A DNA stretch of 64,000 bases from an uncultured Rhodospirillales bacterium (lineage in GTDB: Bacteria; Pseudomonadota; Alphaproteobacteria; Acetobacterales; Acetobacteraceae): contig CAIMSN010000091.1 of assembly GCA_903844135.1 (NCBI GenBank), positions 1 through 64,000 of the forward strand, written 5' to 3'. Below are positions 33,096 through 44,456 of the stretch, piece by piece (position 1 is the stretch's first letter; each line of letters starts with the position of its first letter). Under the pieces are notes generated by a model. That model did no database searches. It was given only the letters and a program-made list of their open reading frames with translations, and was not told where the DNA came from. The translations under genes were made by a program, and so were the position numbers.

Positions 33096-33677
33096 TCAGC
33101 GTCGCTCGTAGGTTCCGGTCAGGGTGCCGCTGGCGAGGACGTGGCCGGCGATGGCGGCGACCAGGGCGCCGCGGCCGCCGACCGTGCCGGGCGGTATCGT
33201 GCGATCCAGCGCGAACACCTGGAACACGTAGCGATGCGGGCCGTGCGCGGGCGGCGGATCGGGCGGCAGCCAGGCCCGCTTCAGGAACGAGTTCCGGCCG
33301 AAGCTGGCCGGCGGCGCGAGCCCGCCGGCGTGCCCTCCCGAGAGCGCGCCGGCAACCAGACCGCCATCGGCGGCGGGGAGGCCGATGACGATGGCGTGCA
33401 CCAGCGGGCGCGGCGTCGGGCTGTCCGCGTCCTCCACCAGCAACGCCAGGCTGACGGCCTCCGGCGGCACGCCGATCCACTCCACCGGCGGCGACATTCC
33501 GTCTCCGTCGTCGGTGTAGAGCGAGGGGATCGGGCCGTCAGACACGAAGGCGGACGAGGCGAGCTGGATCACGTCCGGCACCGCGGCGAAGGCCGGATCG
33601 GCATGGACGAGGCGGTCCGGAGACGCCCTGAATCGTCGCAGCGCCTGGCCGATCGCGGCCGGAAGGGTGCGCAACAT
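33096..33677 (-). CDS. YbhB/YbcL (Raf kinase inhibitor-like, PEBP) protein
   Basis: SFGRNSFLKRAWLPPDPPPAHGPHRYVFQVFALD and SPPVEWIGVPPEAVSLALLVEDADSP. Confidence 0.9.
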   Translation of the reverse strand: MLRTLPAAIGQALRRFRASPDRLVHADPAFAAVPDVIQLASSAFVSDGPIPSLYTDDGDGMSPPVEWIGVPPEAVSLALLVEDADSPTPRPLVHAIVIGLPAADGGLVAGALSGGHAGGLAPPASFGRNSFLKRAWLPPDPPPAHGPHRYVFQVFALDRTIPPGTVGGRGALVAAIAGHVLASGTLTGTYERR

Positions 33678-33784
33678 GGTTGGGTCTCCTGCAAGGACGA
33701 TCCTGCGACGCTGCCGGGCCGGACGCGTTCCCGGGGCCGGTCGAGAAAACACCGTCTCTGGAACTGGACCGGTTCGTGTGCAAC

Positions 33785-37101
<3,317 letters not shown>

Positions 37102-37105
<4 letters not shown>

Positions 37106-38169
37106 GCCACCTCTGGAGTGCCGCGACCCACGGTCTGGTCCCCTACGTCCCGGGCGAGCAGCCGAGGCAGCCCGGCCTGGTCAAGCTGAACACCAACGAA
37201 TCGCCGTACGGGCCGAGCCCGAAGGCGCTGGCCGCGATCGCGGCGGCGACCGGAGACGGGCTGCGCCTGTATCCGGACCCGGACAGCACCGCGCTGCGCG
37301 CGGCGATCGCCCGGCATCACCGCATCGACGCCGACCAGGTGTTCGTCGGCAACGGGTCCGACGAGGTGCTCGCGCATGCGTTCCAGGGACTGCTCAAGCA
37401 CGAGCTGCCGCTGCTGTTCCCGGACATCACCTACAGCTTCTATCCGGTCTATTGCGGGCTGTATGGGATCGAATACCAGCTCGTGCCGCTGGACGAATCG
37501 CTGTCGGTCCGGATCGAGGATTACCGGCGGCCATGCGGCGCGATCATCCTGGCCAATCCGAACGCGCCGACCGGGATCGCGCTGCCGCTTTCCGAGATCG
37601 AGGCGCTGGTCGCGGACCATCCCGATCAGCCGGTGGTGGTCGACGAGGCTTACGTCGATTTCGGCGCGCAATCGGCAGTGTCGCTGGTGTCGCGCCATCC
37701 GAACCTGCTGGTGGTCCACACCTTGTCGAAATCGCGGGCGCTGGCCGGGCTGCGGGTCGGGTATGCGGTCGGCGATGCGGCGCTGATCGAGGCGCTGGTC
37801 CGGGTCAAGAACAGCTTCAACTCCTATCCGCTCGACCGGCTGGCGGAAGCCGGCGCCGCCGCGTCGATCGCCGACGAGGACTGGTTCGAGAGCACGCGAG
37901 CCAGGATCGTGCGAAGCCGCGACCGGCTGACCGCGGGGCTTGAGCGGCTGGGATTTTCCGTGCTGCCCTCCTCGGCGAATTTCGTGCTGGCGCGACATCC
38001 GCATCGCGACGGCGCCGCGCTGCAGGCGGCGCTGCGCGCGGCCGGCGTGCTGGTGCGGCACTTCAAGGCGGCGCGGATCGCGGACTATCTGCGCATCACG
38101 GTCGGCACCGACGAGGAGTGCGGGCTGCTGCTGGAGCGGCTGGAGACGATCCTGGCAGCGAACGGCTGA
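37102..38169 (+). CDS. hisC: Histidinol-phosphate aminotransferase
   Basis: [66 protein letters not shown]. Confidence 0.9.
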
Positions 38170-38188
38170 GGCGACGGCGCGGACGAAG

Positions 38189-39100
38189 GTGCGCGACGGG
38201 ATCGAGACCGCCACCGCCGCGACCCGGGTGCCGGGGAGCGCGGCCAGCCTGTGGCCGCCGCTGGCGCCGCTGGTCGATGCCGAACGCAGGCTCGGTGACC
38301 GGGCGCTGGCGGCCGGTCCGGTCGCGCGTTTCGGCTATGAGTTCCTGCGCTTCGGACTCAAGCAGGGCTGGGCATGCCTGTTCGGCGGCTTGCTGCTCGG
38401 GCTGCTGGTCGCCACCAGGCTGTGGTATCCGCGCGATGCGCCGGTGACGCGCTATGATGCGCTGGTGGTCGCGGCCGTGCTGCTGCAGATCCTGCTGTTA
38501 TGGTTGCGCATGGAGAGCCTGCAGGAGGCCCGGGTGATCCTGCTGTTCCATGGGCTCGGCACGCTGATGGAATTGTTCAAGACGCATGTCGGGTCCTGGC
38601 ACTATCCCGAAGCGAACCTCCTGCGGATCGGCGGGGTGCCGCTTTTTTCCGGTTTTCTGTACGGGTCGGTGGGCAGCTATCTGGCGCGTGTCTGGCGCCT
38701 GTTCGATTTCCGCTTCACCCGACACCCGCGGCTCGTCTGGCTGGTGCTGCTGTCGGGGGCGATCTACCTCAATTTCTTCAGCGACCATTACGGTGTCGAC
38801 ATCAGGATTCCGCTCCTGGCCGCCTCGGCGATCCTGTTCGGTCGGACCACGATCTCGTTCAAGGTCTGGCGGGTGCATCGGCGCATGCCCCTGCTGCTCG
38901 GCTTCCTCCTGGTGACCACGTTCATCTGGCTGGCGGAGAACATCGCCACCGGAACGGGGGCCTGGCTGTATCCGAACCAGCGCCTGGGATGGGCGATGGT
39001 GCCGCTGGCCAAGCTCGGATCCTGGTATCTGCTGATGCTGATCTCCTACACGCTGGTCGCGGCCAGCCTTCCGCGCGCGGCGATCGAGACCAGGCGATGA
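38189..39100 (+). CDS. DUF817-family integral membrane protein
   Basis: FLRFGLKQGWACLFGGLLLGLL, FKTHVGSWHYPEANLLRIGGVPLFSGFLYGSVGSYLARVWRLFDFRF. Confidence 0.82.
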   Translation: MRDGIETATAATRVPGSAASLWPPLAPLVDAERRLGDRALAAGPVARFGYEFLRFGLKQGWACLFGGLLLGLLVATRLWYPRDAPVTRYDALVVAAVLLQILLLWLRMESLQEARVILLFHGLGTLMELFKTHVGSWHYPEANLLRIGGVPLFSGFLYGSVGSYLARVWRLFDFRFTRHPRLVWLVLLSGAIYLNFFSDHYGVDIRIPLLAASAILFGRTTISFKVWRVHRRMPLLLGFLLVTTFIWLAENIATGTGAWLYPNQRLGWAMVPLAKLGSWYLLMLISYTLVAASLPRAAIETRR

Positions 39101-40026
39101 AAATCATTATCGATACCGATCCCGGGCAGGACGACGCGGTGGCGATTCTGGTGGCGCTGGCGTCGCCCGAGATCGAGCTGCTGGGTATCACCACGGTGGG
39201 CGGCAACGTCTCCGTCGCGCACACCACCGCCAATGCGCTCAAGACGCTCGAGCTTGCCGGACGCACCGACATTCCGGTGCATGCCGGCGCCGCCCGGCCG
39301 CTGCGCCGCGCGCCGGTCGATGCGGCGCACGTGCATGGCGCGACCGGGTTCGAGGGGGTCGATCTTCCACCGCCGAGACTGCGGGCGCAGGCGGAACCGG
39401 CGGCGGAGTTCCTGGTGCGGACGCTGGCATCGCATCCGCCCGGCAGCGTCACGCTCTGCACCATCGGGCCGATGACCAATATCGCGCTGGCGCTGCGGCA
39501 CGCACCGGCCATCGCCTCGCGGATCGGCCGCATCGTGGCGATGATCGGCGCCTGGTCGGAAGTCGGGAACATCACCGCGGCGGCGGAATTCAACGCTTAC
39601 GCCGACCCGGACGCCGCGGCGGCGGTGTTCGCGTCGGGAATCCCGATCGTGATGGTGCCGCTGGACGTGACCCATCGGCTGCAGATCAGTGCGGCGCGCC
39701 TGTCGCGGCTGCGCGCGCTCGGCAACCGGATCGGGCCGGTGGTGGCGGACTGGTTCGCGTTCGAGAAGCGCTTCGAGGCGGAGAAATACGGCACCGATGG
39801 CGGACCGCTGCACGATCCGAACACGATCCTGTTGCTGCTGCGGCCGGAACTCTACGAGGGGCGATCGGTCAACGTGCGGTTCGAGACCGAAAGTCCGCTC
39901 ACGCGTGGGATGTCGGTGGTGGATTGGTGGGGGGTGAGCGGGCTCCCCGCCAATGCGCTGGTGCTCAGGACGGTCGATGCCGACGGGGTGTTCGCGCTGC
40001 TGAACGAGCGGCTGGGGCGGCTCTGA
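39097..40026 (+). CDS. Inosine/uridine-preferring nucleoside hydrolase
   Basis: MKIIIDTDPGQDDAVAILVALASPEIELLGITTVGGNVSVAHTTANALK. Confidence 0.94.
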   Translation: MKIIIDTDPGQDDAVAILVALASPEIELLGITTVGGNVSVAHTTANALKTLELAGRTDIPVHAGAARPLRRAPVDAAHVHGATGFEGVDLPPPRLRAQAEPAAEFLVRTLASHPPGSVTLCTIGPMTNIALALRHAPAIASRIGRIVAMIGAWSEVGNITAAAEFNAYADPDAAAAVFASGIPIVMVPLDVTHRLQISAARLSRLRALGNRIGPVVADWFAFEKRFEAEKYGTDGGPLHDPNTILLLLRPELYEGRSVNVRFETESPLTRGMSVVDWWGVSGLPANALVLRTVDADGVFALLNERLGRL

Positions 40027-40622
40027 CCGCTCGGGCGGCGACGTTTCGCCAGCCCGAGCCCGAGCAGGGTCAGCGCCGCCACCGGGGTGATCGCCGCCGC
40101 GGAGAACAGCACCCAGGGCGCATGGCCGGCCCAGATCGCCAGCGGCACCAGCAGCATCGCATCGTCGGGGTCGAACGGGCGGGCGATGTCGGGATCCCGG
40201 GCCTGCTGCGGCCGGTTGAGCTGGAGGAAGGTGGCGGCGACCGATACCGACGCGACCAGGCCGAGCGCCAGCCCGTCGGCGATGCTGATCCCGCCCGGCC
40301 GCGCGCCGATGCCGACGCCCAGCCCGATGAACAGCGCCATGGTGGAGACGCAGTCCGCGACCAGGTCGAACAGCGGCCCGATCCGGCTGTAACGGCCGGT
40401 GCTGCGGGCCAGGGCGCCGTCGGCACGGTCCAGAAGCATCGAGACGAGAAAAACCGTGGCGCCGGCCGCCATCGCCGGCCCTCGCCCGACCGCGAGACAG
40501 CCGGCGGCGGCGAGGCCGCTGCCGAGGCGGAGCGTGGTCAGCACATCCGGCGTCATGCTGGTCCGGGACAGGCCGGCCACCAGCGGGTGGATGGCGCGAT
40601 GCAGCAGCGTATGGTGACTCAC
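39852..40622 (-). CDS. CDP-alcohol phosphatidyltransferase-family protein
   Basis: DGALARSTGRYSRIGPLFDLVAD fits DGxxAR(x8)GxxxDxxxD. C-terminal part antisense to the nucleoside hydrolase. Confidence 0.82.
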   Translation of the reverse strand: MSHHTLLHRAIHPLVAGLSRTSMTPDVLTTLRLGSGLAAAGCLAVGRGPAMAAGATVFLVSMLLDRADGALARSTGRYSRIGPLFDLVADCVSTMALFIGLGVGIGARPGGISIADGLALGLVASVSVAATFLQLNRPQQARDPDIARPFDPDDAMLLVPLAIWAGHAPWVLFSAAAITPVAALTLLGLGLAKRRRPSGQSRPSRSFSSANTPSASTVLSTSALAGSPLTPHQSTTDIPRVSGLSVSNRTLTDRPS

Positions 40623-40638
40623 CCGTCTGGTCGCCCGT

Positions 40639-40644
40639 TATAAT
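40639..40644 (+). promoter_or_regulatory. Putative -10 box TATAAT upstream of structured leader
   Basis: TATAAT in an otherwise GC-rich context; a partial -35 (gTGACt) lies at 40614-40619 with a long 19-nt spacer. Confidence 0.4.
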
Positions 40645-40668
40645 TACAGGGTCCCAATCTTGGCCGAG

Positions 40669-40803
40669 TGCGAGCGGTTCGCAAGAGGCGTCCCCGCTTG
40701 GCCGACCTGCGTCGCCTGTCATACAACCGTCGCACGGGTGCGCTCTGCGCCCGTCCACGACAAAAGCGGGCTGAACGCCTGCGGGATGACAGGGAGAAGA
40801 TCG
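40669..40803 (+). ncRNA. Candidate structured cis-regulatory RNA leader with three-way junction and SD-occluding pseudoknot
   Basis: Helices read by eye: TGCGA/TCGCA (40669-73/79-83); P1 AGGCGT(40686-91)/ACGCCT(40775-80) + CCCGCTT(40693-99)/AAGCGGG(40764-70); P2 CGAC/GTCG (40703-06/11-14); P3 GTCG(40729-32)/CGAC(40758-61) + ACGGGTGCG(40734-42)/TGCGCCCGT(40746-54); pseudoknot CCTGTCAT(40715-22)/ATGACAGG(40786-93). Confidence 0.55.
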
Positions 40804-41025
40804 GTGCGCGCCTTCCAGGGACAGTTTTCCGACAACCAGCCGATCCGGCGCAACCTGGCCGAGAAGCAGAAGCAGTTGCGCGACCTCAAGGAGACCCTGG
40901 CCGCGATGAAGGCGCACACCGCCGAATCCCTGCGCGACAGCGTGCGCAAGCGGATCCGCGAACTCGAGGTCGAGCTGCGCGGCACCAGCCCTGCGACCCC
41001 CGCCCCCACCCGCCCCTCCCGCTAG
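40804..41025 (+). CDS. Small coiled-coil hypothetical protein
   Basis: GTG start with SD gggagaag 4-8 nt upstream; (V)RAFQGQFSDNQPIRRNLAEKQKQLRDLKETLAAMKAHTAESLRDSVRKRIRELEVELRG. In-frame ATG at 40786 is an alternative. Confidence 0.6.
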   Translation: MRAFQGQFSDNQPIRRNLAEKQKQLRDLKETLAAMKAHTAESLRDSVRKRIRELEVELRGTSPATPAPTRPSR

Positions 41026-41035
41026 CATCGGGTGT

Positions 41036-41057
41036 GCAGAGGGCGACCGCCCTCTGC
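41036..41057. terminator. 9-bp hairpin GCAGAGGGC-GACC-GCCCTCTGC after the small ORF
   Basis: Perfect stem 11 nt downstream of the stop; followed by another hairpin CCGGGC-AGA-GCCCGG (41063-41077). Confidence 0.55.
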
Positions 41058-41081
41058 CGGGTCCGGGCAGAGCCCGGGTCT

Positions 41082-41133
41082 CTCGCGAGCATCTCCACCC
41101 GGTCGAATGAGCCGTTCGACCGGGATCTGCTCT
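41082..41133. repeat. Structured intergenic repeat, copy A
   Basis: gcgagcatctccacccggtcgaatgagccgttcgaccgggatctgctct; same GAGC-ATCTCCA-stem-loop-stem-GCTCT plan as copy B. Confidence 0.55.
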
Positions 41134-41776
41134 AATCGAACTCCGTCGCCAACCCCGGATCATCCCGGTGCGCGAACAGCCTGGCGATCTGATGCGGCAG
41201 CACCCGGCCGGTCGACAGATCCTCCGGTATCTCGCCGGCCGCGAAGAAGCGCGCATCGGTCGTCTCGATGTTCGGCCCCGTCTCGACCGGATCCGGCGCC
41301 AGCAGCGCGCAGACGAAGAACAGCTTGCAGATCGAGAACGGGCCGAGCGGATGGTGGCCCTGCCTGGCGCGGTCGTGCACCAGCGCCAGCTTCTCCGCCT
41401 TGACGCGATAGCCGCTCTCCTCCAGCACCTCGCGCACCGCGCACTCCGACGCGGTCTGGTTCACGTCGGCCCAGCCGCCCGGCAGGGTCCAGCGTCCGCC
41501 ATCGGCCAGTTCGCGCACCAGCAGCAGCCGGCCCTGGTGATCGAACACCGCGCCGCGCACGTCGAGCTTCGGGGTGGCGTAGCCACGCTCCGCCTCGAAG
41601 GCCGCCTGCAGGGCCTGCGGGTCGGCCCCGGCCGGTCCGGCCATCATCCTGGCGGCGAGCGCGGTCAGCGCCTGGTAGCGTTCCCTGTCGTAGGGATCGC
41701 GGGTGAAGGCCAGGCCGCTCTGCGCCAGCGCCTGGACCTGCCGGCTCCAGCTCAGCCAGTCCGGTTCCTCAGTCAT
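41132..41776 (-). CDS. NUDIX hydrolase with N-terminal accessory domain
   Basis: GGWADVNQTASECAVREVLEESGY Nudix box. Confidence 0.92.
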   Translation of the reverse strand: MTEEPDWLSWSRQVQALAQSGLAFTRDPYDRERYQALTALAARMMAGPAGADPQALQAAFEAERGYATPKLDVRGAVFDHQGRLLLVRELADGGRWTLPGGWADVNQTASECAVREVLEESGYRVKAEKLALVHDRARQGHHPLGPFSICKLFFVCALLAPDPVETGPNIETTDARFFAAGEIPEDLSTGRVLPHQIARLFAHRDDPGLATEFD

Positions 41777-42869
41777 CCGCCTGCTCTCCTGCCAGCGCCA
41801 CCGACTTGACCAGCGCCACCACCGCCACGCCGGGCCGCAGGCCGAGCCTCGCGACCGAATCGTCGGTCATCCTGGCCAGGATGGCCTGGCCGCCGCCCTC
41901 CGCCGGCTCGAGCACCGCGACCGAGACCGACGGCCCGGCGCGGCGCACCGCACGGACCCTGGCCGGCAGCACGGTCTGCGCGCTGCTGACCGGCGGCGCA
42001 CCGTCGGCACGAAGCACCACCACGTCGCGGGCCGGCACCGCGACCCTGATCCGGGCGCCGACGGGATCAGCGAGCAGCGGCAGCACCAGAGCGAAGCCGC
42101 CGGCCTCGACCCGGCTCAGCCCGCGCTCCGGCACATGCGCGCTCACCACCCCGTCGAGCAGCGCCACCGCATCCGCGCGCTCGCCGAGTTCGCCGCCGGC
42201 CAGCATCTCGGCGACCGGGCCGCTGCCGGCGATCCTGCCGTCCCGGACCAGCACCAGCGTGTCGCACAGCAGCCCGGCCTCGCGCCTGGAATGGGTGACG
42301 TAGAGGATCGGCAGGCCGGCCTGGCCGCGCAGACGCGCCAGATAGGGCAGGATCTCGTCCTTGCGGGCGGCATCGAGCCCAGAGAGCGGCTCGTCCATCG
42401 CCAGCAGGTCGGGCCGCGACAGCAGCGCGCGGCCGATCGCCACCCTCTGCCGTTCGCCGCCGGACAGGCCGGGCACCGGCCGGCGGAGCAGCGCGGCCAG
42501 GCCCAGCAGGCTCACCACCTCGTCGAAGCCGGGGCCGGACCGCCCGGGCGAGGCGCGGCGCAGCCCGTAGCGCAGGTTCGCGTCGACCGAGAGATGCGGA
42601 AACAGCCGTCCGTCCTGGAACACCACGCCGATCCGGCGACGCTCCGGTCGCAGCCAGAGTCCCGGGCCGGACAGCGTCCGTCCGCCGAGCTCGATCGCGC
42701 TCCGGTCCGGACGGAACAGGCCGGACAGGGCGGCGAGCAGGCTGCTCTTGCCGGCACCGGAGGGTCCGAACAGGCCGATCACGCCGGGAATCGGCGCGGT
42801 GAAGGCGAGATCGAGCGTCCGGCCACCGGGAAAGCGGTGCGACAGCGACACCGACAGCGTGCCGCTCAT
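41769..42869 (-). CDS. modC: Molybdate ABC transporter ATP-binding protein ModC
   Basis: LFGPSGAGKSSLLAALSG, LSGGERQRVAIGRALLSRPDLLAMDEPLSGLD, C-term TOBE/MOP-like region; follows modA, modB. Confidence 0.93.
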   Translation of the reverse strand: MSGTLSVSLSHRFPGGRTLDLAFTAPIPGVIGLFGPSGAGKSSLLAALSGLFRPDRSAIELGGRTLSGPGLWLRPERRRIGVVFQDGRLFPHLSVDANLRYGLRRASPGRSGPGFDEVVSLLGLAALLRRPVPGLSGGERQRVAIGRALLSRPDLLAMDEPLSGLDAARKDEILPYLARLRGQAGLPILYVTHSRREAGLLCDTLVLVRDGRIAGSGPVAEMLAGGELGERADAVALLDGVVSAHVPERGLSRVEAGGFALVLPLLADPVGARIRVAVPARDVVVLRADGAPPVSSAQTVLPARVRAVRRAGPSVSVAVLEPAEGGGQAILARMTDDSVARLGLRPGVAVVALVKSVALAGEQADD

Positions 42870-43573
42870 CGGGCGACGCCGTTGCCGGCCGCCCGTCTCC
42901 GGCCCGGCAGACGGCGCAGCAGCAGCTCCGAGACCGCCAGCCCGGCCAGCGCCAGGGTCAGCGACACCAGCGCCAGCCTGGCGGCGACCGCCTCCCCGCC
43001 CGGGAGCTGCAGCGCCTGGTAGATCGCCAGCGGCAGGGTCTGCGTCCGGCCGGGGATGTCGCCGGCGAACACGATCACCGCGCCGAACTCGCCGAGGCTG
43101 GCGGCATAGCCGACCGAAGCCGCGGCCAGCACGCCGGGCGCGGCCAGCGGCAGGGTGACGGTGAGGAAGCGGTCGAGGCGGCCGGCGCCGAGGCTGGCGG
43201 CGGCCTGCTCGAGGCCAGGATCGACCGCATCGAACGCCAGCCGGATGGTGCGGACCATCAGCGGCAGCGTCATCACCCCGGTGGCCAGGGCGGCGCCCGC
43301 GGTGGTGAACACCAGCCTGGCGCCGAAGCCGCGCCAGAGCAGCCCGCCGACCGGGCCCTGCAGCCCGAACAGCAGCAGCAGCAGCCAGCCGGTGACCACC
43401 GGCGGCAGCACCATCGGCAGATGCACCAGCATGTCGAGCAGCGGCCGGCCGGCCCAGCGTCCGCGCGACAGCACCCAGCCGAGCAGCAGCGCCACCGGCA
43501 GTGCGCCGGCCAGCGCCAGCAGCGCCACATACAGCGACAGCCGCACCGCGACCCATTGCTCCGGCGCGAGCAC
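42866..43573 (-). CDS. modB: Molybdate ABC transporter permease ModB
   Basis: QWVAVRLSLYVALLALAGALPVALLLGWVLSR, DMLVHLPMVLPPVVTGWLLLLLFG; GTG start assigned. Confidence 0.92.
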   Translation of the reverse strand: MLAPEQWVAVRLSLYVALLALAGALPVALLLGWVLSRGRWAGRPLLDMLVHLPMVLPPVVTGWLLLLLFGLQGPVGGLLWRGFGARLVFTTAGAALATGVMTLPLMVRTIRLAFDAVDPGLEQAAASLGAGRLDRFLTVTLPLAAPGVLAAASVGYAASLGEFGAVIVFAGDIPGRTQTLPLAIYQALQLPGGEAVAARLALVSLTLALAGLAVSELLLRRLPGRRRAAGNGVAR

Positions 43574-43575
43574 GC

Positions 43576-44388
43576 TCAGGCCGGGACGCGGAAGCCGGGG
43601 ACGCGGAAGCCGTGGGCGCGGAACACGGCCAGGGCGGGCCCGGTGCGCAGGAAGGCCAGGAAGGCGGCCGCCTCCGGCGCGTCGCTCAGCACCGCGGCGG
43701 GATAGAGGATCGGCGGATGGCTGCTCTCCGGAAAGGTGCCGGCGACGGCGATGCCCGGCGCTGCCTTCACGTCGGTGGCGTAGACGATACCGGCCGGCGC
43801 CTCGCCGCGTTCCACCAGGAGCAGTGCCGCGCGGACGTTCTCCGCCGGCGCCAGACGGGTGGACACGGACGGCCACAAGCCGAGCGTGGTGAGAGCCTGC
43901 CTGGCATAGATCCCCGCCGGCACCGAGGCCGGGTCACCCATCGCGAGCCGGCCGCCGGCGCCGAGCAGGGCCGGCAGATCGAGGGTCCGGTCGATCGTCA
44001 CCGGCTTCACCGCGGCGGCCGGCTCGACCAGCACCAGCGCGTTTCCGAGCAGGTCGACGCGACTGTCCGGCTTCAGACGGCCGGCCTTGGCGAGACGATC
44101 CATCCAGATCTCGTCGGCGGACAGGAACAGGTCGGCATCTGCGCCCTGCTCGATCTGGCGGGCCAGCACCGCGCTGGAGGCGAAGGAGAGCTTCGGCGCG
44201 GCATGGCCACGCGCCGCCCAGAGGCCGGCGATGGCAGTCATCGCCTCGGTCAGGCTGGCGGCGGCGAACACCAACAACGGCCGTCCTGGCGCGGCGGCGG
44301 GCTCGGCCTGCGCGACCTCGGTTCCGGCCGCTCCGAGTGCCGCCGCCGCAGCCACGGTCCGGAGAAAAACGCGCCTTCCGGTGGTCAT
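43576..44388 (-). CDS. modA: Molybdate ABC transporter substrate-binding protein ModA
   Basis: Signal sequence, PLLVFAAASLTEAMTAIAGLW, SSAVLARQIEQGADADLFLSADEIWMD. Confidence 0.93.
   Translation of the reverse strand: MTTGRRVFLRTVAAAAALGAAGTEVAQAEPAAAPGRPLLVFAAASLTEAMTAIAGLWAARGHAAPKLSFASSAVLARQIEQGADADLFLSADEIWMDRLAKAGRLKPDSRVDLLGNALVLVEPAAAVKPVTIDRTLDLPALLGAGGRLAMGDPASVPAGIYARQALTTLGLWPSVSTRLAPAENVRAALLLVERGEAPAGIVYATDVKAAPGIAVAGTFPESSHPPILYPAAVLSDAPEAAAFLAFLRTGPALAVFRAHGFRVPGFRVPA
43583..43627. repeat. 15-bp tandem repeat (two perfect copies plus one degenerate) at the modA 3' end
   Basis: GGGACGCGGAAGCCG x2 then TGGGCGCGGAACACG; encodes FRAHG-FRVPG-FRVPA. Confidence 0.85.
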
Positions 44389-44456
44389 CGATGCCGATCC
44401 TCGTCTATGCCGCGACAAGAAACCATATCCAGCGGCGGAACGACCAGGAGCGGACC

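Noticed and set aside
40668-41135. 155-aa plus ORF overlapping the leader and small ORF
   Set aside because: Arg-rich alternate frame without a good SD; the 40804 frame has coiled-coil heptads and a well-placed SD.
44389-44456. Possible ModE box in the modA/thiM divergent region
   Set aside because: Only weak fragments (ctatg, ccatatcc) with wrong spacing; no convincing CGTTATAT-N8-ACATAACG match, unlike the TonB-receptor site.
44389-44456. TPP riboswitch upstream of thiM
   Set aside because: 68-bp gap is too short and lacks the CTGAGA core.
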